From: Oscheius onirici
Lineage: Eukaryota > Nematoda > Chromadorea > Rhabditida > Rhabditidae
NCBI GenBank assembly: GCA_932521025.1
Contig: OW051470.1
Location: 3,396,501 to 3,460,500, forward strand
DNA length: 64,000 nucleotides
Direction: 5' to 3'
Part shown: positions 23,125 to 33,891 of the stretch, in pieces
Layout: each line of letters begins with the position of its first letter
Position numbering within the stretch: the first letter of the stretch is position 1
Made by a program: the position numbers and the translations under genes
The notes under the pieces: model-generated
Database searches by the model: none
Told to the model about the DNA's origin: nothing
What the model saw: only the letters and a program-made list of their open reading frames with translations

Positions 23125-24684
23125 ATGTCTAGCGAAAATGCCCTCGATATGTTGTATCGCTTGGGAAGAAATCTCAAAGCAAGGACTGGAGTCAAAAGCA
23201 TCGATGATCTGTTGGGAGGCGGTTTTGATCCTGGTGAAGTCTACGAACTGGTCGGACCTGAAGCATGTGGAAAAACACAGGTGACCCTTCCTCCATGTTT
23301 TTGACATGTTTTACCTTCAGATTCTCTACGCTTTCGCTGCTTCATACCTTCAAAATCACGGTGGACAGATTGTTTGGATTGATATGAACGGATCTTTCGC
23401 CCCTTCCCGTTTTCTGAGTTTCGTTAGAAACAGCGACAATCAGGTTTACTTAACTTTTTTTTGTCAAAAATTCCTTCAGACAGAATATCTTCGACGCATT
23501 CACCTCGCACATGCTTGCAAATCCTATGAACTGGAAGCAATCTTGCATAAGCTATTGGTATCCCCTATGTTTTTATTTACAGAAAAATCTTCAGACCGAA
23601 TATCCTAGCGTCAAATTGATTCTAATTGACAGTATCGGCTCCATTCTGAGCAAAAGTACTTGGCTTTACAAATATGGAGGAGGACGAGAACAGATTCAGT
23701 CGGTTTCCGGCGTCCTGAAAAAATGCAAAGACGAAGGAATGACAATCGTACTCACAAACCATCTGGTAGGTGCTTATTACCCTTTTTATACTTTCCAGTG
23801 CAGACTTTTAGCAAATACGGCAACAATCCCGCTCTCGGCTACCTTTGGAGAACGAATTATGTAACGCGAAGATTTGTTGTCGGTCGGGACGACGTTTCCA
23901 GATTCTTTCGAAAGGTAAAAGCGGAAGAAGAGGACTATGTAAGTTTTGTTGGCTCTCCTGGACCTTAGCCGTCCCAGGAAAAAAAAAGACCGTCCCATGA
24001 AATAAAGACCGTCCCAAAATTCTTTTTTTTTGAAGTTTTGTTTTGCTTGCGGATTTTTTGTTTCAGTTATTTTTTGCATCTACTAGGGTTTCAATTTTTC
24101 ATGGTCTTCACTCAGCATTTCAGGCACTGACAATTAAAAGCTTGGTAAATAATTGAAATACACACATGGAACGAAGTAGCCTGGATGATATTCGATCAGA
24201 ATACGATGAGAGAGGGGTCACCTTCCTGCTCAATCTCAGTATCTTCTCATGATAGAGCTCTCTTCAGACTACCCCGTTTCCTAAGCCTGATTTCTCCCAG
24301 ACTTTTTTGACTTTTGCGCGTTCTCGCTCTGTCTCACTCTAATTCTGATCTCAATTTATTGAAAGAACCAGTTGTTCCATGTTTGTATTTCAACAATTTA
24401 TCAAATATTTAATTGTCCGTGTCTGAAATGCTGAGTGAAGACCATGAAAAATTGAAAACCCAGTAGATGCAAAAAATAACTGGAAAAAAATTTTCACAAG
24501 CAAAACATAATTAAAAAATAAATTTGGAACGGTCTTTTTTTCATGGGACGGCTAAGGTCCAGGAGAGCCGTTTTGTTCAATCTGTCTAACTTCGGATACT
24601 TTCCAGTTGTCACCAGGCACTGGACAATCGCGATTTTCGGTCAAAGACCAGGGTCTCGAAGAATTCGACGATCTCACACTTTAA
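23125..24684 (+). CDS. RAD51 paralogue, RAD51D-like
   Basis: RAD51 paralogues assist RAD51 filament assembly in homologous recombination. The product has about 270 residues. TGVKSIDDLLGGGFDPGEVYEL leads to the Walker A GPEACGKTQ. Walker B is LILIDSIGS, followed by VLTNHL and NPALGYLW, a RAD51D-type block. One junction (23558-23582) is a 25-nt GT..AG stretch that must be removed, since unspliced reading hits a stop. The last intron (23939-24606) holds a 619-bp transposon whose removal leaves a normal 41-bp intron. The ATG lies 150 bp after the MOB4 stop and just after a TCTCATAG acceptor, so the two genes are probably one operon. Nematodes usually keep one such paralogue (rfs-1 in C. elegans); orthology was not tested. 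Confidence 0.85.
23951..24569. mobile_element. 619-bp non-autonomous transposon with 8-bp target duplication
   Basis: The ends are GGCTCTCCTGGACCTTAGCC and its exact complement; the terminal match is perfect for 26 bp and continues imperfectly for over 200 bp on each side. The host sequence GTTTTGTT occurs at both borders (23943-23950 and 24570-24577), an 8-bp target-site duplication as made by hAT-type transposases. Excising the element with one copy of the duplication restores a 41-bp intron of the RAD51D-like gene. There is no transposase ORF. Superfamily assignment rests on the duplication length alone, since the ends lack the usual hAT CAG. Confidence 0.9.
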
Positions 24685-25004
24685 AATTGTTCATTTCGTC
24701 ATTTGTTTGTAGACGTAACTTCTAAATTGAATACACCAGTTTTTCATTACATTGTCGCGGCACCAGAATACAATACAAACACAAAGGTCAATGGACGAAA
24801 AGTCGACGAACTGCGTAGACCAGAACCACTACGAGTCACAAAATGACACAGCATCGACAGAGACCTGAAAATGGGACGGTTTGTGAGGACATATCAACTA
24901 GGAAATGGTATCTAAAACTGAGCAGTTAGCTCTAAGCTGAACACACGAGAATGTGAGAAAGAAATGAGAAAATTTGGATGCCTGGACAAGCGCGAGCTAG
25001 TGAG

Positions 25005-26754
25005 CTAGAGCGGGAACAGACCAGCCCGGACGGCATTCGGAGCAGTCGGAGGCGTGGCCGGGGCGAAATAAGCATGGATCTCAATTCCCGGACGGTGGTG
25101 CTAAACTGATTTTGTGTTTGGACGAGAAGAAGTAGGAACCTTGAATCGCTGGATAGCGTCTTTGGACACGTTTTGACAGTCGTACAAGTCGATTCTTTGA
25201 AGAGAACGGGCATGGCGAAGATGGACCAGCGACTGATCGGTAATCGAGGGACAGTTGTCCAGTTCCAGTACCTAAACTCATCAATTCTTTTCTTGCAAGA
25301 GACTCACCCGAATGTTGTCTTTGTTTCCGGACATAAGGTAGTCGATGGCTTGGTCACTTATCAGCTCACAATGGGACAAACTCTAAAACTATTCCATTGT
25401 CAAGACAACTCAATATACTGACCAGTTCAGCCAGTTGTTTACAGTTGACAGAAAGTGAGTGTACTGTGGCATCGGTGATGAGAACACAGTCTTCGAGATC
25501 CATACTCTCCAGCTGTTTGCAGTTTCTCGCCAGTTGGGAGAAACCTCCGTCCGAGAGAAGAGAACATCCGGACAGTTCAATGACTCTGAACAGAAAGAGA
25601 GTCAAGAGATAAGAAAGATGTTCTTACGTCAATTTCTTACAGCAACCAGCCAAGGCGATAAGAGACTGATCGGTTATCTGATTACATTGACTCAGATTCA
25701 AATAGTCGAGTTTTGGACAGCCTTTGGCAATACTGACTACGGTATCGTCGGTCACCTGAAAGGGTAAGAATGAAGCTGTTTGATTGCCTTACAAAACAGG
25801 ACCACATGTTGAGACAAGTCAGATTGGGCATGTTCTCTGCGGAATCTTGGAAACATCGTTCAGTCAACTGAAAGATTGAGTGGGAGAGGAATATGAACTG
25901 ACCCCATCACAACCTCTCAAATGGAGGGTATTCAAGTTGGGACATCCGCTGAGTATCATTTGTACTCCATGGTCCGTTATGTTCTCACACCAGGAGATGT
26001 TCAGATACTCTAGAAGCGTACATCCCTCACTACAACAATTTTTCTTTTTTTTTGGAAAACTAAAACGGTTAACCTTATGTATTTACAGGCTCGGTCGGTA
26101 ATGGACACACAGTTTTCTAGATTCAGATGCTTCAGTTTGTGACAATGACGACCGAGATTTTCACAAGTTCTGAAAGAGACTGCAGTTAGAGTTAGGAAAA
26201 GAACGTACGCGTCGGTTACCCGTTTGCATCGGAACAGACTCAAGACCTCGATGTTTTTGCATCTGGCTGTGAAGGCACGGAGGGAACTGTCCTGAACAGT
26301 TTTTACAAACTGATAAACCCATGCGATTCAGAAGTTTCTTTTGTCACTATTCTGTACTCACTTGAATGTTCTCACACCCCTTGAGCGACAGTTCCTTCAG
26401 AAAACCGCCACATCGCCGAGCCAAGTTCTCGACCACATGGGCCTTTATGTCTTTCTGGAAGGTGAACAGATCGACCCGCTGCCAATTGGATCCATCCAGA
26501 GCCAAATTGTTCCACAGCTGACAAACTTGTGCACTTCGACATTTCTCTTTTATGGAGAGGTAGGAGAATATTCTGAATTCTATCATATCTTTCTGTTGGA
26601 AAGTAACATACCGTAGTACGCACTCTTTTGGAAGTCGATTGATTGGAGCGACTTCCTGAGGAGCGGGAGCGAGAGTCGTGATGAGGTACATCTGCAAATT
26701 CTCTGGATCCATTTGAGGCAACACACGTTTGTCTTCCGCCGGAACAATTTGCAT
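25005..26754 (-). CDS. F-box/leucine-rich-repeat protein, FBXL2/FBXL20-like
   Basis: This is a substrate receptor for SCF ubiquitin ligases. The spliced protein has about 460 residues in some nine exons. The F-box is INRLPKECVLR followed, after an intron, by IFSYLSIKEKCRSAQVCQLW. Next come ALDGSNWQRVDLF and the FBXL20 signature VVENLARRCGGFLKELSLKGC. About eleven cysteine-containing LRRs follow, of the form LxxLNLxxCxxITDxxL, for example LKHLNLENCVSITDRA and MDLEDCVLITDATV. The C-terminal block reads IEIHAYFAPATPP after a last intron of 41 bp, very like the FBXL20 tail. Worms have a single close relative of this group (C02F5.7 in C. elegans). The start chosen is the first in-frame ATG; the frame is open a little further upstream. 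Confidence 0.92.
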
Positions 26755-27819
26755 ATTTTGTTCTTTTGGCGGTGGAGCAGCTCTTTCCAGCGATGACGAC
26801 GACGAGAAGAGGCGGCAAAATACGAGACGGTTCCTTCGGGAGGATCGTCAAACTGCGAATGGAATGTGGCCACCCGCAGTTCTGCCATTCCTCGCTAGAT
26901 CTTCGAGGTTTGAGGAAGAATAAAGAACAACCAAAAGACGGACATATTCGTACAAGGTGAACGAGCCTTTTGACAATTAGAAAGAGTCAAGTCTTTCTAA
27001 TCGAGGAGATCGCGAAAAGAAAGGGAAAAAAGTTCGAGCAGAAGAAATTGGTTAGATATGAGATCGGACTGATTCCCTCGGATCTGCCGAGAAGACTGTT
27101 TCACAAAAACCGAAGGAAACACTCTCCAGAACACGGATCATCTAATGGGAATGGGAATTAGGCGGAGTCCTTGACTGTCTCAAGACAATCAAATTCTCGA
27201 GGTCAACGCCGGGAGAGCATTTGCCAGAATGGGCAAGGTCTTTTTCCAAAGTACTAGGATCATCGATTGTTCAAAAGAGGAAAGGGACAGTCAAACAAAC
27301 TCGTTTTGTCGAGGGTGGTCATTTGAAGGTCGGCCTACTTTGGAAGCAATAAGTCACCTGGTTTTGTTTGGCTTGGATCGTAGGATGGGTTCGCGAGTTC
27401 AGAGTTCTTTTCTTCGATCGTCTTGATCGACCACTGCTTCGAGCGATCTCACCGTCCACCTCGTCATTTGCTACGACAACATCTGAAGAATCTCTGAGAT
27501 TACTGTTCGCATAGACTTACCAGGTTCTGTGTCCGGCATCTAATAACCAAAGACCAATATCTGAAACTGTTAAAGTACATAAATTTATTGGAAGAGTCAG
27601 AGATACGAACCCGGAAAGACTAGTCCAAAGATTGTTTTGCATCTGAACCAACTGGTATAGATAATATGCTCAACGAGCACAACAAAAACATTCGGGACGG
27701 TAAAGCCTGACTATTGCTTGCATCAAAAAACAAGGTTGAGACTATTGGTGAATGCTTCGGCAAGGGCAAACTCTTTCTGAAGTAAAATAAGAAAATTTTG
27801 CTAAAAAAAAAAGGTTGGC
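26755..27819. other. Intergenic region upstream of the F-box gene
   Basis: This includes the F-box gene promoter. I see no further gene. Purine-rich runs similar in style to those at 18-20 kb are common. Confidence 0.35.
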
Positions 27820-28480
27820 AACGCCCTTCCAAGGCTAAAGTTACCTACTATCCCCTATTTCGCTAATCCGGTTTCGCTAATTGCTTTCGACTCGGACTGT
27901 TGTATTTCAATACCGCTCTACCGGGACAGAATTACTACCAAACCTCGTCTCGTCTTCTCCACTAGACGTTCTACTCTTCCCAAGAAGACGGAAGTTCAAC
28001 TCTACCACCAGTCGTTGCAACAGCGGATCCCGATCCACCTAGCACTGAAGAAAGAGGGGAGGGTACTCTTCATCTACGAAACACGCCTGGGAACGCGTAG
28101 ATCAACCCTCTCTCGACGACGCCCTGGACAAGCGCGAGAGGTACTGTTCCACTCTCCGAGGAATTTACAGCACCGCCATGGTCTGTCCGAAGAGCCGCTT
28201 TTGTCGAATATAGACTTGATACAGCGAATAAACTTGAAACTTGAAACTATCCCCCATTTTTTTTGCTTCGCCTGAACCATTTGAAAACCGTTTCTGTATG
28301 GGAACTACCAAAATCAGAAGCAAAGTTTTCGCACTTGTTTGTTTCCCAATAGTGACTTGTCTAAACCTGTGTTACAAACTCCTTTCCCCTAAATTGTGCG
28401 CACAAATTGCTCCATTTGATTGGCAATTAAAGCTTCAGACACACAGAGACTTGGGAGCAATTTATAGTGGATACTTGTCA
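27820..28480. repeat. Dispersed repeat, family C, copy 1 (interrupted)
   Basis: The outer parts match 56137-56390 in the same orientation and 40150-40660, 41862-42036 and 42475-42720 in the opposite one. Shared blocks are the end CAACGCCCTTCCA(A/T)GGCTAA, the middle AATAGTGACTTGTCTAAAC and the end CTTGGGAGCAATTTA. A 390-bp insertion splits this copy. Confidence 0.75.
27856..28245. mobile_element. 390-bp insertion with 9-bp target duplication inside family C
   Basis: ACTATCCCC flanks the insert at 27847-27855 and 28246-28254, while the intact copy at 56160 has it once. The insert lacks inverted termini and ends in a tandem CTTGAAA CTTGAAA, which recalls the 3' tails of SINE/RTE-type retroposons. 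There is no ORF of note. Confidence 0.7.
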
Positions 28481-29092
28481 TAGGATGTTATTATCGAGAT
28501 GTCTGACACTGTTTAGGACTGGAAACTGTCTCTCTGGTACCGAATACCCAACAAAATGGAAGGCAGATGACAAGAAAGCTGCGGTGGAACACAGGAGAGT
28601 AGTCACGGGTTTGCGCTCAGCTGAGCGCCGATCTCTGTGTCTCTCCAGCTGGCCGTCTCTTTCTGCGCTTTGCAGCATCGTCTCTCTTGTTGCCCAACAC
28701 TCTTTTCGACTCTACTAGCCAGCCGCCTCCGTCAGCCATCAGCTGTTTACTGGTGTCCATTCATTCGGGGGATCGCTTTCCATGGTGGTCAGTGAGGAAA
28801 AGACTCTGACTTGTGCAGCAAGACGGGGTCAGAAAGTTCAAAAAAGCCCGGTTTCAAGCCTAAATTGACAGATCGTCAACGTCATAGTTTTTTCCCCAAA
28901 ACGAGGTAATTGCTGTTCCATAGGACAACATTTTTAATCTGTCAAGACTTGTAAGTCTGGTCTTTCGACTGGTCGAAACTAAACAAACGATTCTGGGAAC
29001 TCAATCAGCAGCTGTGCTCTCGTCTTCTTCCAAGTCAGGTCAGGTGCTCCTACTTTTCCAAATTTTGCCCCAACTTTTGTCCTAACTCTCAG
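28481..29092. other. Non-coding stretch
   Basis: I see no gene and no repeat that I can define. Confidence 0.35.
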
Positions 29093-29112
29093 TTATTATT
29101 ATTATTATTTAT
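29093..29112. repeat. (ATT)n microsatellite
   Basis: About five ATT units follow directly, on the minus strand, the downstream end of the retrotransposon fragment. They may be the simple-repeat tail typical of RTE-type elements. Confidence 0.7.
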
Positions 29113-29127
29113 TTCCAAATCGTAGAA

Positions 29128-29619
29128 TTATCTATGTTGGACAATGACTCTATTCCACTGTTCACTTGAAGCAGTCCACCAGGGTATATCGAAGCATTTT
29201 TTGAGGAAGTCTCTCCATCTTGAAGGTGGTTGTCTTCTAGGACGTTTTCTGTCGTACGGGATCCAATTACTCACGGCTCTTGCCCATCTATCCGTTCCCA
29301 TAGCTGTAATCTTCCGAACCCAGTTGAGTTTTCGCCTATCAGCCACTGTAGTCCAGTCCTGTATTCTCGTAATATCCCTTATCTTTTGATTAGTCCATCG
29401 GTGAAACCTAGTAATACTGAGCATCCTTCGTTCCATTTTTCGCTGTACAATTCTGAGTTTTTCTCTATCCTGTTCGGACAGTGTCCATGTTTCACACCCA
29501 TACGTGACTGCCGAAGTGATACAAGCGTTAAAAAGACGCCGTCTTTTTTCCATAGGAATTGAAACTTTGAAACTCTCAGTAATCCCACCTTGACTAGGAT
29601 CTGGACTTGTCCCGAGCAA
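29128..29619 (-). pseudogene. C-terminal remnant of an RTE-type reverse transcriptase
   Basis: The frame encodes 163 residues resembling the extreme C-terminus of non-LTR retrotransposon polyproteins: RRRLFNACITSAVTYGCETW, then LRIVQRKMERRMLSITRF, followed by DRWARAVSNWIPYD and RPRRQPPSRWRDF with late Trp residues. The endonuclease and catalytic reverse-transcriptase parts are absent, and upstream sequence is occupied by a foldback repeat, so this is a 5'-truncated copy. The 3' end on the minus strand runs into an (AAT)n tract. Confidence 0.85.
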
Positions 29620-29639
29620 TCCAGTTTACGAAAGTTTAT

Positions 29640-30348
29640 GGCTTCCGTCCAAAGATTCTGGTTTCGGTATGAATCTCTCCGGAGTGAGTGACTAGCAAAT
29701 TGGGCACTAGGGGAGTGAGGCGGTGTCAAGGTGTTTAGGGACTGGTGCCTGGGAGTTTAAAAAAAAAAGTTAAAAAAAATGAGGAGGAAAACTTGGTAGA
29801 ATTCCTTCTGTCTCTTCAATTTTTCAGATACCAGCTACTGAAAGAAGATGTCTTCGGGAAAGCAGTGTCGTCGAAAGGTCAGATTTCTGGAAAAATGGGC
29901 GTGACCCGTCTACCAAGTACTTTTCTATGCGTTTTTATTACGTTTCCGTCAACTTTTTGTTCTGTTGCTCTCACACCTTCTCACATGGGCCTTCCACATC
30001 TGACCATCAGTCTTTCAGTCGATCCTCCGTCATATTATCAGCTTTTTCCAATGTTCTTCGGCGTATCTGACATATGTCCGGTAACTGAAAAACGATAAAT
30101 TATAACCGATGGAAAGACAGTGTTATAAAGGATTACGGTGTTCAGTGGATGAAGAGACTTCGTGGCAACAATTTAGTGCCTTCGCTACATGATAACTCAT
30201 TGATTAACGCGAATGAATATAAATACGAGAACTCCCAGGCACCAGTCCCTAAACACCTTGACACCGCCTTAGTGCCCTAATGCCCAATTTGCTAGTCACT
30301 CCGGAGAAATACTTACCGAAACCCGAATCGGCCCTCAGACGGAAGGCT
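29640..30348. mobile_element. Foldback element, about 0.7 kb
   Basis: The arms are inverted copies: the block at 29670-29755, containing CAAGGTGTTTAGGGACTGG, pairs with 30233-30315. The similarity continues outward through GGTTTCGGTA on both sides. The left arm abuts or overlaps the reverse-transcriptase remnant. The interior has no recognisable gene, and I could not define a target duplication. Confidence 0.75.
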
Positions 30349-30890
30349 AAAGCTTTCGGAAACTAGGTTTCTCGGGACAATTCAAGATCCTAGTCAAGAT
30401 GTAAAGAGAAACGTAACTGAGAGTTAGAGCAAAGAGCAAAAGCTGGAACAGTAGAGACCTGATTCGGAAGAGGACGAGAGTACAGGCGAGCAGCAGACGA
30501 TCGAGTGAGCTATCAGAGAAGCGAGTTATTTGATTAGTTTCGACAGTTTCGATGAATAATGGGATAAAAGTTGACAAGTTTCGTCAAGTTCAAAGGATGG
30601 CCTATGGAACTACAAAACTTGGCTTGTGTGCGGTCGAAAACTATTTTAGGGCTATCTTCCAGCACCTGCCATGATTTCCAGAAACTGGAGTTTGGAACCG
30701 GTCTCCTCCGTCTTTATTTCGATTTAAAAATGTTCACGGAAATCGTGTCATGTTAATTTTCTGGCCTATGTGAGATGCGGATATTCCGAGCCATGGGCGA
30801 CCCAGTCCCTGACCCAATTGGCCGACTACTTTTACCTGACTGTCAGATAATTGGTGTTTTGGTAAACGTAGTTGTTCGTTCTGTTCAGAA
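30349..30890. other. Non-coding stretch between foldback elements
   Basis: I find no gene, RNA or repeat. Confidence 0.35.
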
Positions 30891-31302
30891 TGTGCGGGAA
30901 TCCCGTACGCAAAAGTGCGTAAGGATTATATACGTATTGTCGTTTTTCGCGTGGTTTTCTCCAAATGTTCTTCTTCTCATATTTTTCATCGATGAACACG
31001 GCTCATATACACTTGCAAAAATTATAAACAAGATAAAAATTTATACCTACGAGCAGAAAAATCTACCTATTCCCGTGACCAGATTCCAGCGGGATTCCCG
31101 TACGCAATTCCCGCGGGAATGGGATCACGGGAATGCAGCTTTCTGCTCGTAGGTATAAATTTTTATTATGTTTATATTTTTTGCAAGTGTATGTGGGCTA
31201 TATTCATCGAAGAAAAATATAAGAAAGGGAGAAATTTGGATTCACACGAAAAACGGCATGACGTGCGCTTTACGCACTTTTGCGTACAGGATTCCCGCAC
31301 AT
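30891..31302. mobile_element. Foldback element, 412 bp
   Basis: The outer ends are TGTGCGGGAATCC(C/T)GTACGC and its complement. The arms of about 180 bp pair over nearly their whole length, including ACACTTGCAAAAA and ATTTATACCTACGAGCAGAAA. The centre holds the perfect palindrome ATTCCCGCGGGAAT near 31105. It is non-coding. Confidence 0.85.
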
Positions 31303-31450
31303 CGAAGAAAAACCCGCAGCGAAGTAATGAAGATTCAAATAAAGCTCTCAGCGCGCCGCGGCGGCGCCGAAGAGTCCTGTCTCGAAACTGAACTGCAACT
31401 GAGGAAAATTTGACTGTAAAATTTAAAAAAATCGAAAATTTATGTACGTA

Positions 31451-31780
31451 GTAGGCGCCTCCCTTCGTTCAAACTAGCCTGATTTCGCGTTTTTCACTGT
31501 TTTTCTTTCATTTTTTTTACGTTTGCAAGCATCTTTATTGCGTTCAGCGTGTAAAACAAGCAACTTGACATGAAAACTGGTCAAAAGATCCCGAAAACAG
31601 CCGATTGTTCTCTATATGCCGCTCTCCGATATCTTTTGCTTATTTCTGGATATTTTAGATCAATTTTCTCATCCAAGGGTTGTTTTACACGCTGAATTCA
31701 ATAAATAAAGGTGAAAAACGTTATTTTGGGCTGATTGGGGAATTGGCACCAAAAACTTTGAAAGAAGGTAGGCGCCTATT
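31451..31780. mobile_element. Foldback element, 330 bp, upstream of RTF1
   Basis: Arms begin and end with GTAGGCGCCT / AGGCGCCTA and share CAGCGTGTAAAACAA in opposite orientation. Each arm is about 115 bp. It lies less than 200 bp before the RTF1 start and could affect its promoter. Confidence 0.75.
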
Positions 31781-31972
31781 GCAGTACAACCGAATTTTTT
31801 TTTTTCGTTTTTCTAAAAAAAACCAAATTCTCTTTTCTCAAATTGCTCTTTGCATAGTTTGGAAATGCTGAAATTCCAAGTAATTCAGCTTGTAAAAAGT
31901 ACCACAATAGAAAACTATCTTATTGCTACATTAAATTAACGTTACATTTAAACGTTTTTTTTTCAGCATACG

Positions 31973-33891
31973 ATGCCCGATTCCAGTGGCTACGAGGATA
32001 CCGACGATGAGGTAAGACGAAGTTTCAATTGTTCTTAAACTCTGTTTTTCAGATGAAAGCAGAAGCTTCACGTTCACCGCCATCCGTGGACGCCCATCTC
32101 AACAAGATCAAAGAGGAAGCTCCCCGTTCTCCGTCTCCCGAAAAGTTCGACCTCAAAAAGGTGAAGGTCGAGGTTCCGCCTTCTCTGCCGCCTCTCAAAA
32201 CTAGTCTCAAGAAGAAGAAACAAGACCAAGTTAATGAAGATCTACTGAAGTACTTTGATCACATGGACGAATACTATGTTTGGCAAAGCAAGACGAATAA
32301 GCAGCAAGAGGCAGAAATTTATGAGCGCAGGGAAAGATACGAGGACAAGCTCAACAGGTTCTTTCTGTTGCTTTTCTTGGTTTATAATTGGTTGGTTTCA
32401 GACAGAGGATCCTGGAGGAGCTAGAAAAGAAAAAAGTACACAAGCGCGTAAGAGCCGTATCCAGTGATGATGAAGACGAGAAGCCTACACGAAAGGTCTA
32501 TCGCACCAGAAACAAAAAACGACAAGGTACTTTTTCTGTTCACATCTGGAAATTATGAGATTTAGCGTCGCAGCTTGGTGTGACTGACATTTTCGGATCA
32601 ACCCTTTCTTCGTCCGATGACTCATCTTCCGAAGAACACAGCTGTAAAGAAGAAGCTTTACCATCGGAACGCGAACCGGGTCAAATCAGTTTTTCCGAGG
32701 ACGAAGTGCGGGAAAGGCCGCTGATTAAAAATGAAGATCAACTCAAAGAAGCTATGATGACACGCAGTCAATTGGCTAAAATTGTCCACGCTCCATTCTT
32801 CATTGAAGTCGTTACGGGGTCGTACGTCATTATTCGCGTAGGAAAGATGAAAAATCTTCCTTCTACCATTGTTAGTTTGAATTTCTTTGTTTCAAGACTC
32901 TTCAGATTGGCGAAGTCGTCAAAGTCATGCGTTCGGCCAAAGTATACAATCTCGAAAACACGAAGACTGACAAGACCTTGACTGTCCGTTTCGGTAATTA
33001 TTATTTTCTTGCAAACAAAAATGTTAATTTTAGGCAACTTTGAAGGGAACTTCCGTCTATTGTTCGTTTCTGGGAGTCTGAAGTTGGAGACAGGCCTCTT
33101 TGAGGAATATATGAAACGATCTTATAAAATGGGACATATAATTTGTGAAATCTGTACGTTTGATTTTTAGCAGTCTGTTCCTAGCCTGGAGACCATTGCG
33201 GCCAAGAAGAAGCAAATTTACGAGGCAATGACCCATCGGTACACAAATCAGGAGATTAACAAAATGATGGAGGAGAAGAAACGGTTTAACCAGCCAAACA
33301 AGACCCGAGGTGCTAGGAAATCTGAACTGTTGAACAGACTGCGTTATGCAAAGGAAAATCGAGCTGATGACGAAGTTCGACGCCTTGAACTCGAGCTGAA
33401 CAAGTTGGATGAGACTGAAAATTGGGACGGTTCGGTTTGTTTCATCTTTTGACCTTTGTATAGTTGACATCAGGGCCGCAAAGAGGTTCGCAGTGAACTT
33501 CTGGAGACCATAAAGAGCCGCCGAGAAATGGGATATGGAGTCGAGAGTCGTCATGTCAATTTTACGACGCATAAAATGGTATATAGCCTTTGCTAACGTC
33601 AAAAATCTAGGATTTTAGCCTAACATTTCCAATATTGACGATGATGACCCGTTCACAAGAAAGAAGCTCCGTGGAAGGGTGGTTACTGGCTCAAGATCGC
33701 GATCGGATGTTACCGGTTTGTTCATTTTTTTTTCTCAGTGATCTTGATCTTCAGATGAAAATACTTCTCCGATAGAAGAAATAGGCGGAAAAGAGATTGA
33801 AAAACGTTCCGTTACGACGACCAAATTCGACTATTTCAAAATATATAAAGAGATCAGTTTCAACTTCGATTTCCCGAGCCATTCTTCGTAA
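31973..33891 (+). CDS. RTF1, Plus3-domain subunit of the Paf1 complex
   Basis: RTF1 couples elongating RNA polymerase II to H2B ubiquitylation and Chd1. The ATG follows TTTTTTTTCAG by five bases. The product has about 500 residues: an acidic/Lys-rich N-terminus with SP repeats; the charged YFDHMDEYYVWQSK region; then the Plus3 domain, starting MMTRSQLAKIVHAPFFIE and continuing IRVGKM..YVIIRVGK-like strands, VVKVMRSAKVYNLENTKTDKTL and FEGNFRLLFVS; a coiled-coil part with QEINKMMEEKKRF; and a C-terminal FDYFKIYKEISFNFDFPS typical of RTF1. One fault is visible. Between GHIICEI and SVPSLETI the frame meets TAG at 33168-33170. A 17-nt GTACGT..TTTTTAG stretch there looks like a shrunken intron, but its removal does not keep the frame. 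This could be an assembly error. Confidence 0.9.

Noticed and set aside
26583-26888. Upstream ATG at 26888 as the F-box gene start
   Set aside because: It is in a different frame from the F-box exon and no intron joins them in phase.
16160-33170. Possible TAG reassignment, given in-frame TAG codons in the SETD9-like and RTF1 genes
   Set aside because: Separase, RidA, MOB4, V-ATPase D and others end normally at TAG, so TAG acts as a stop in this genome.
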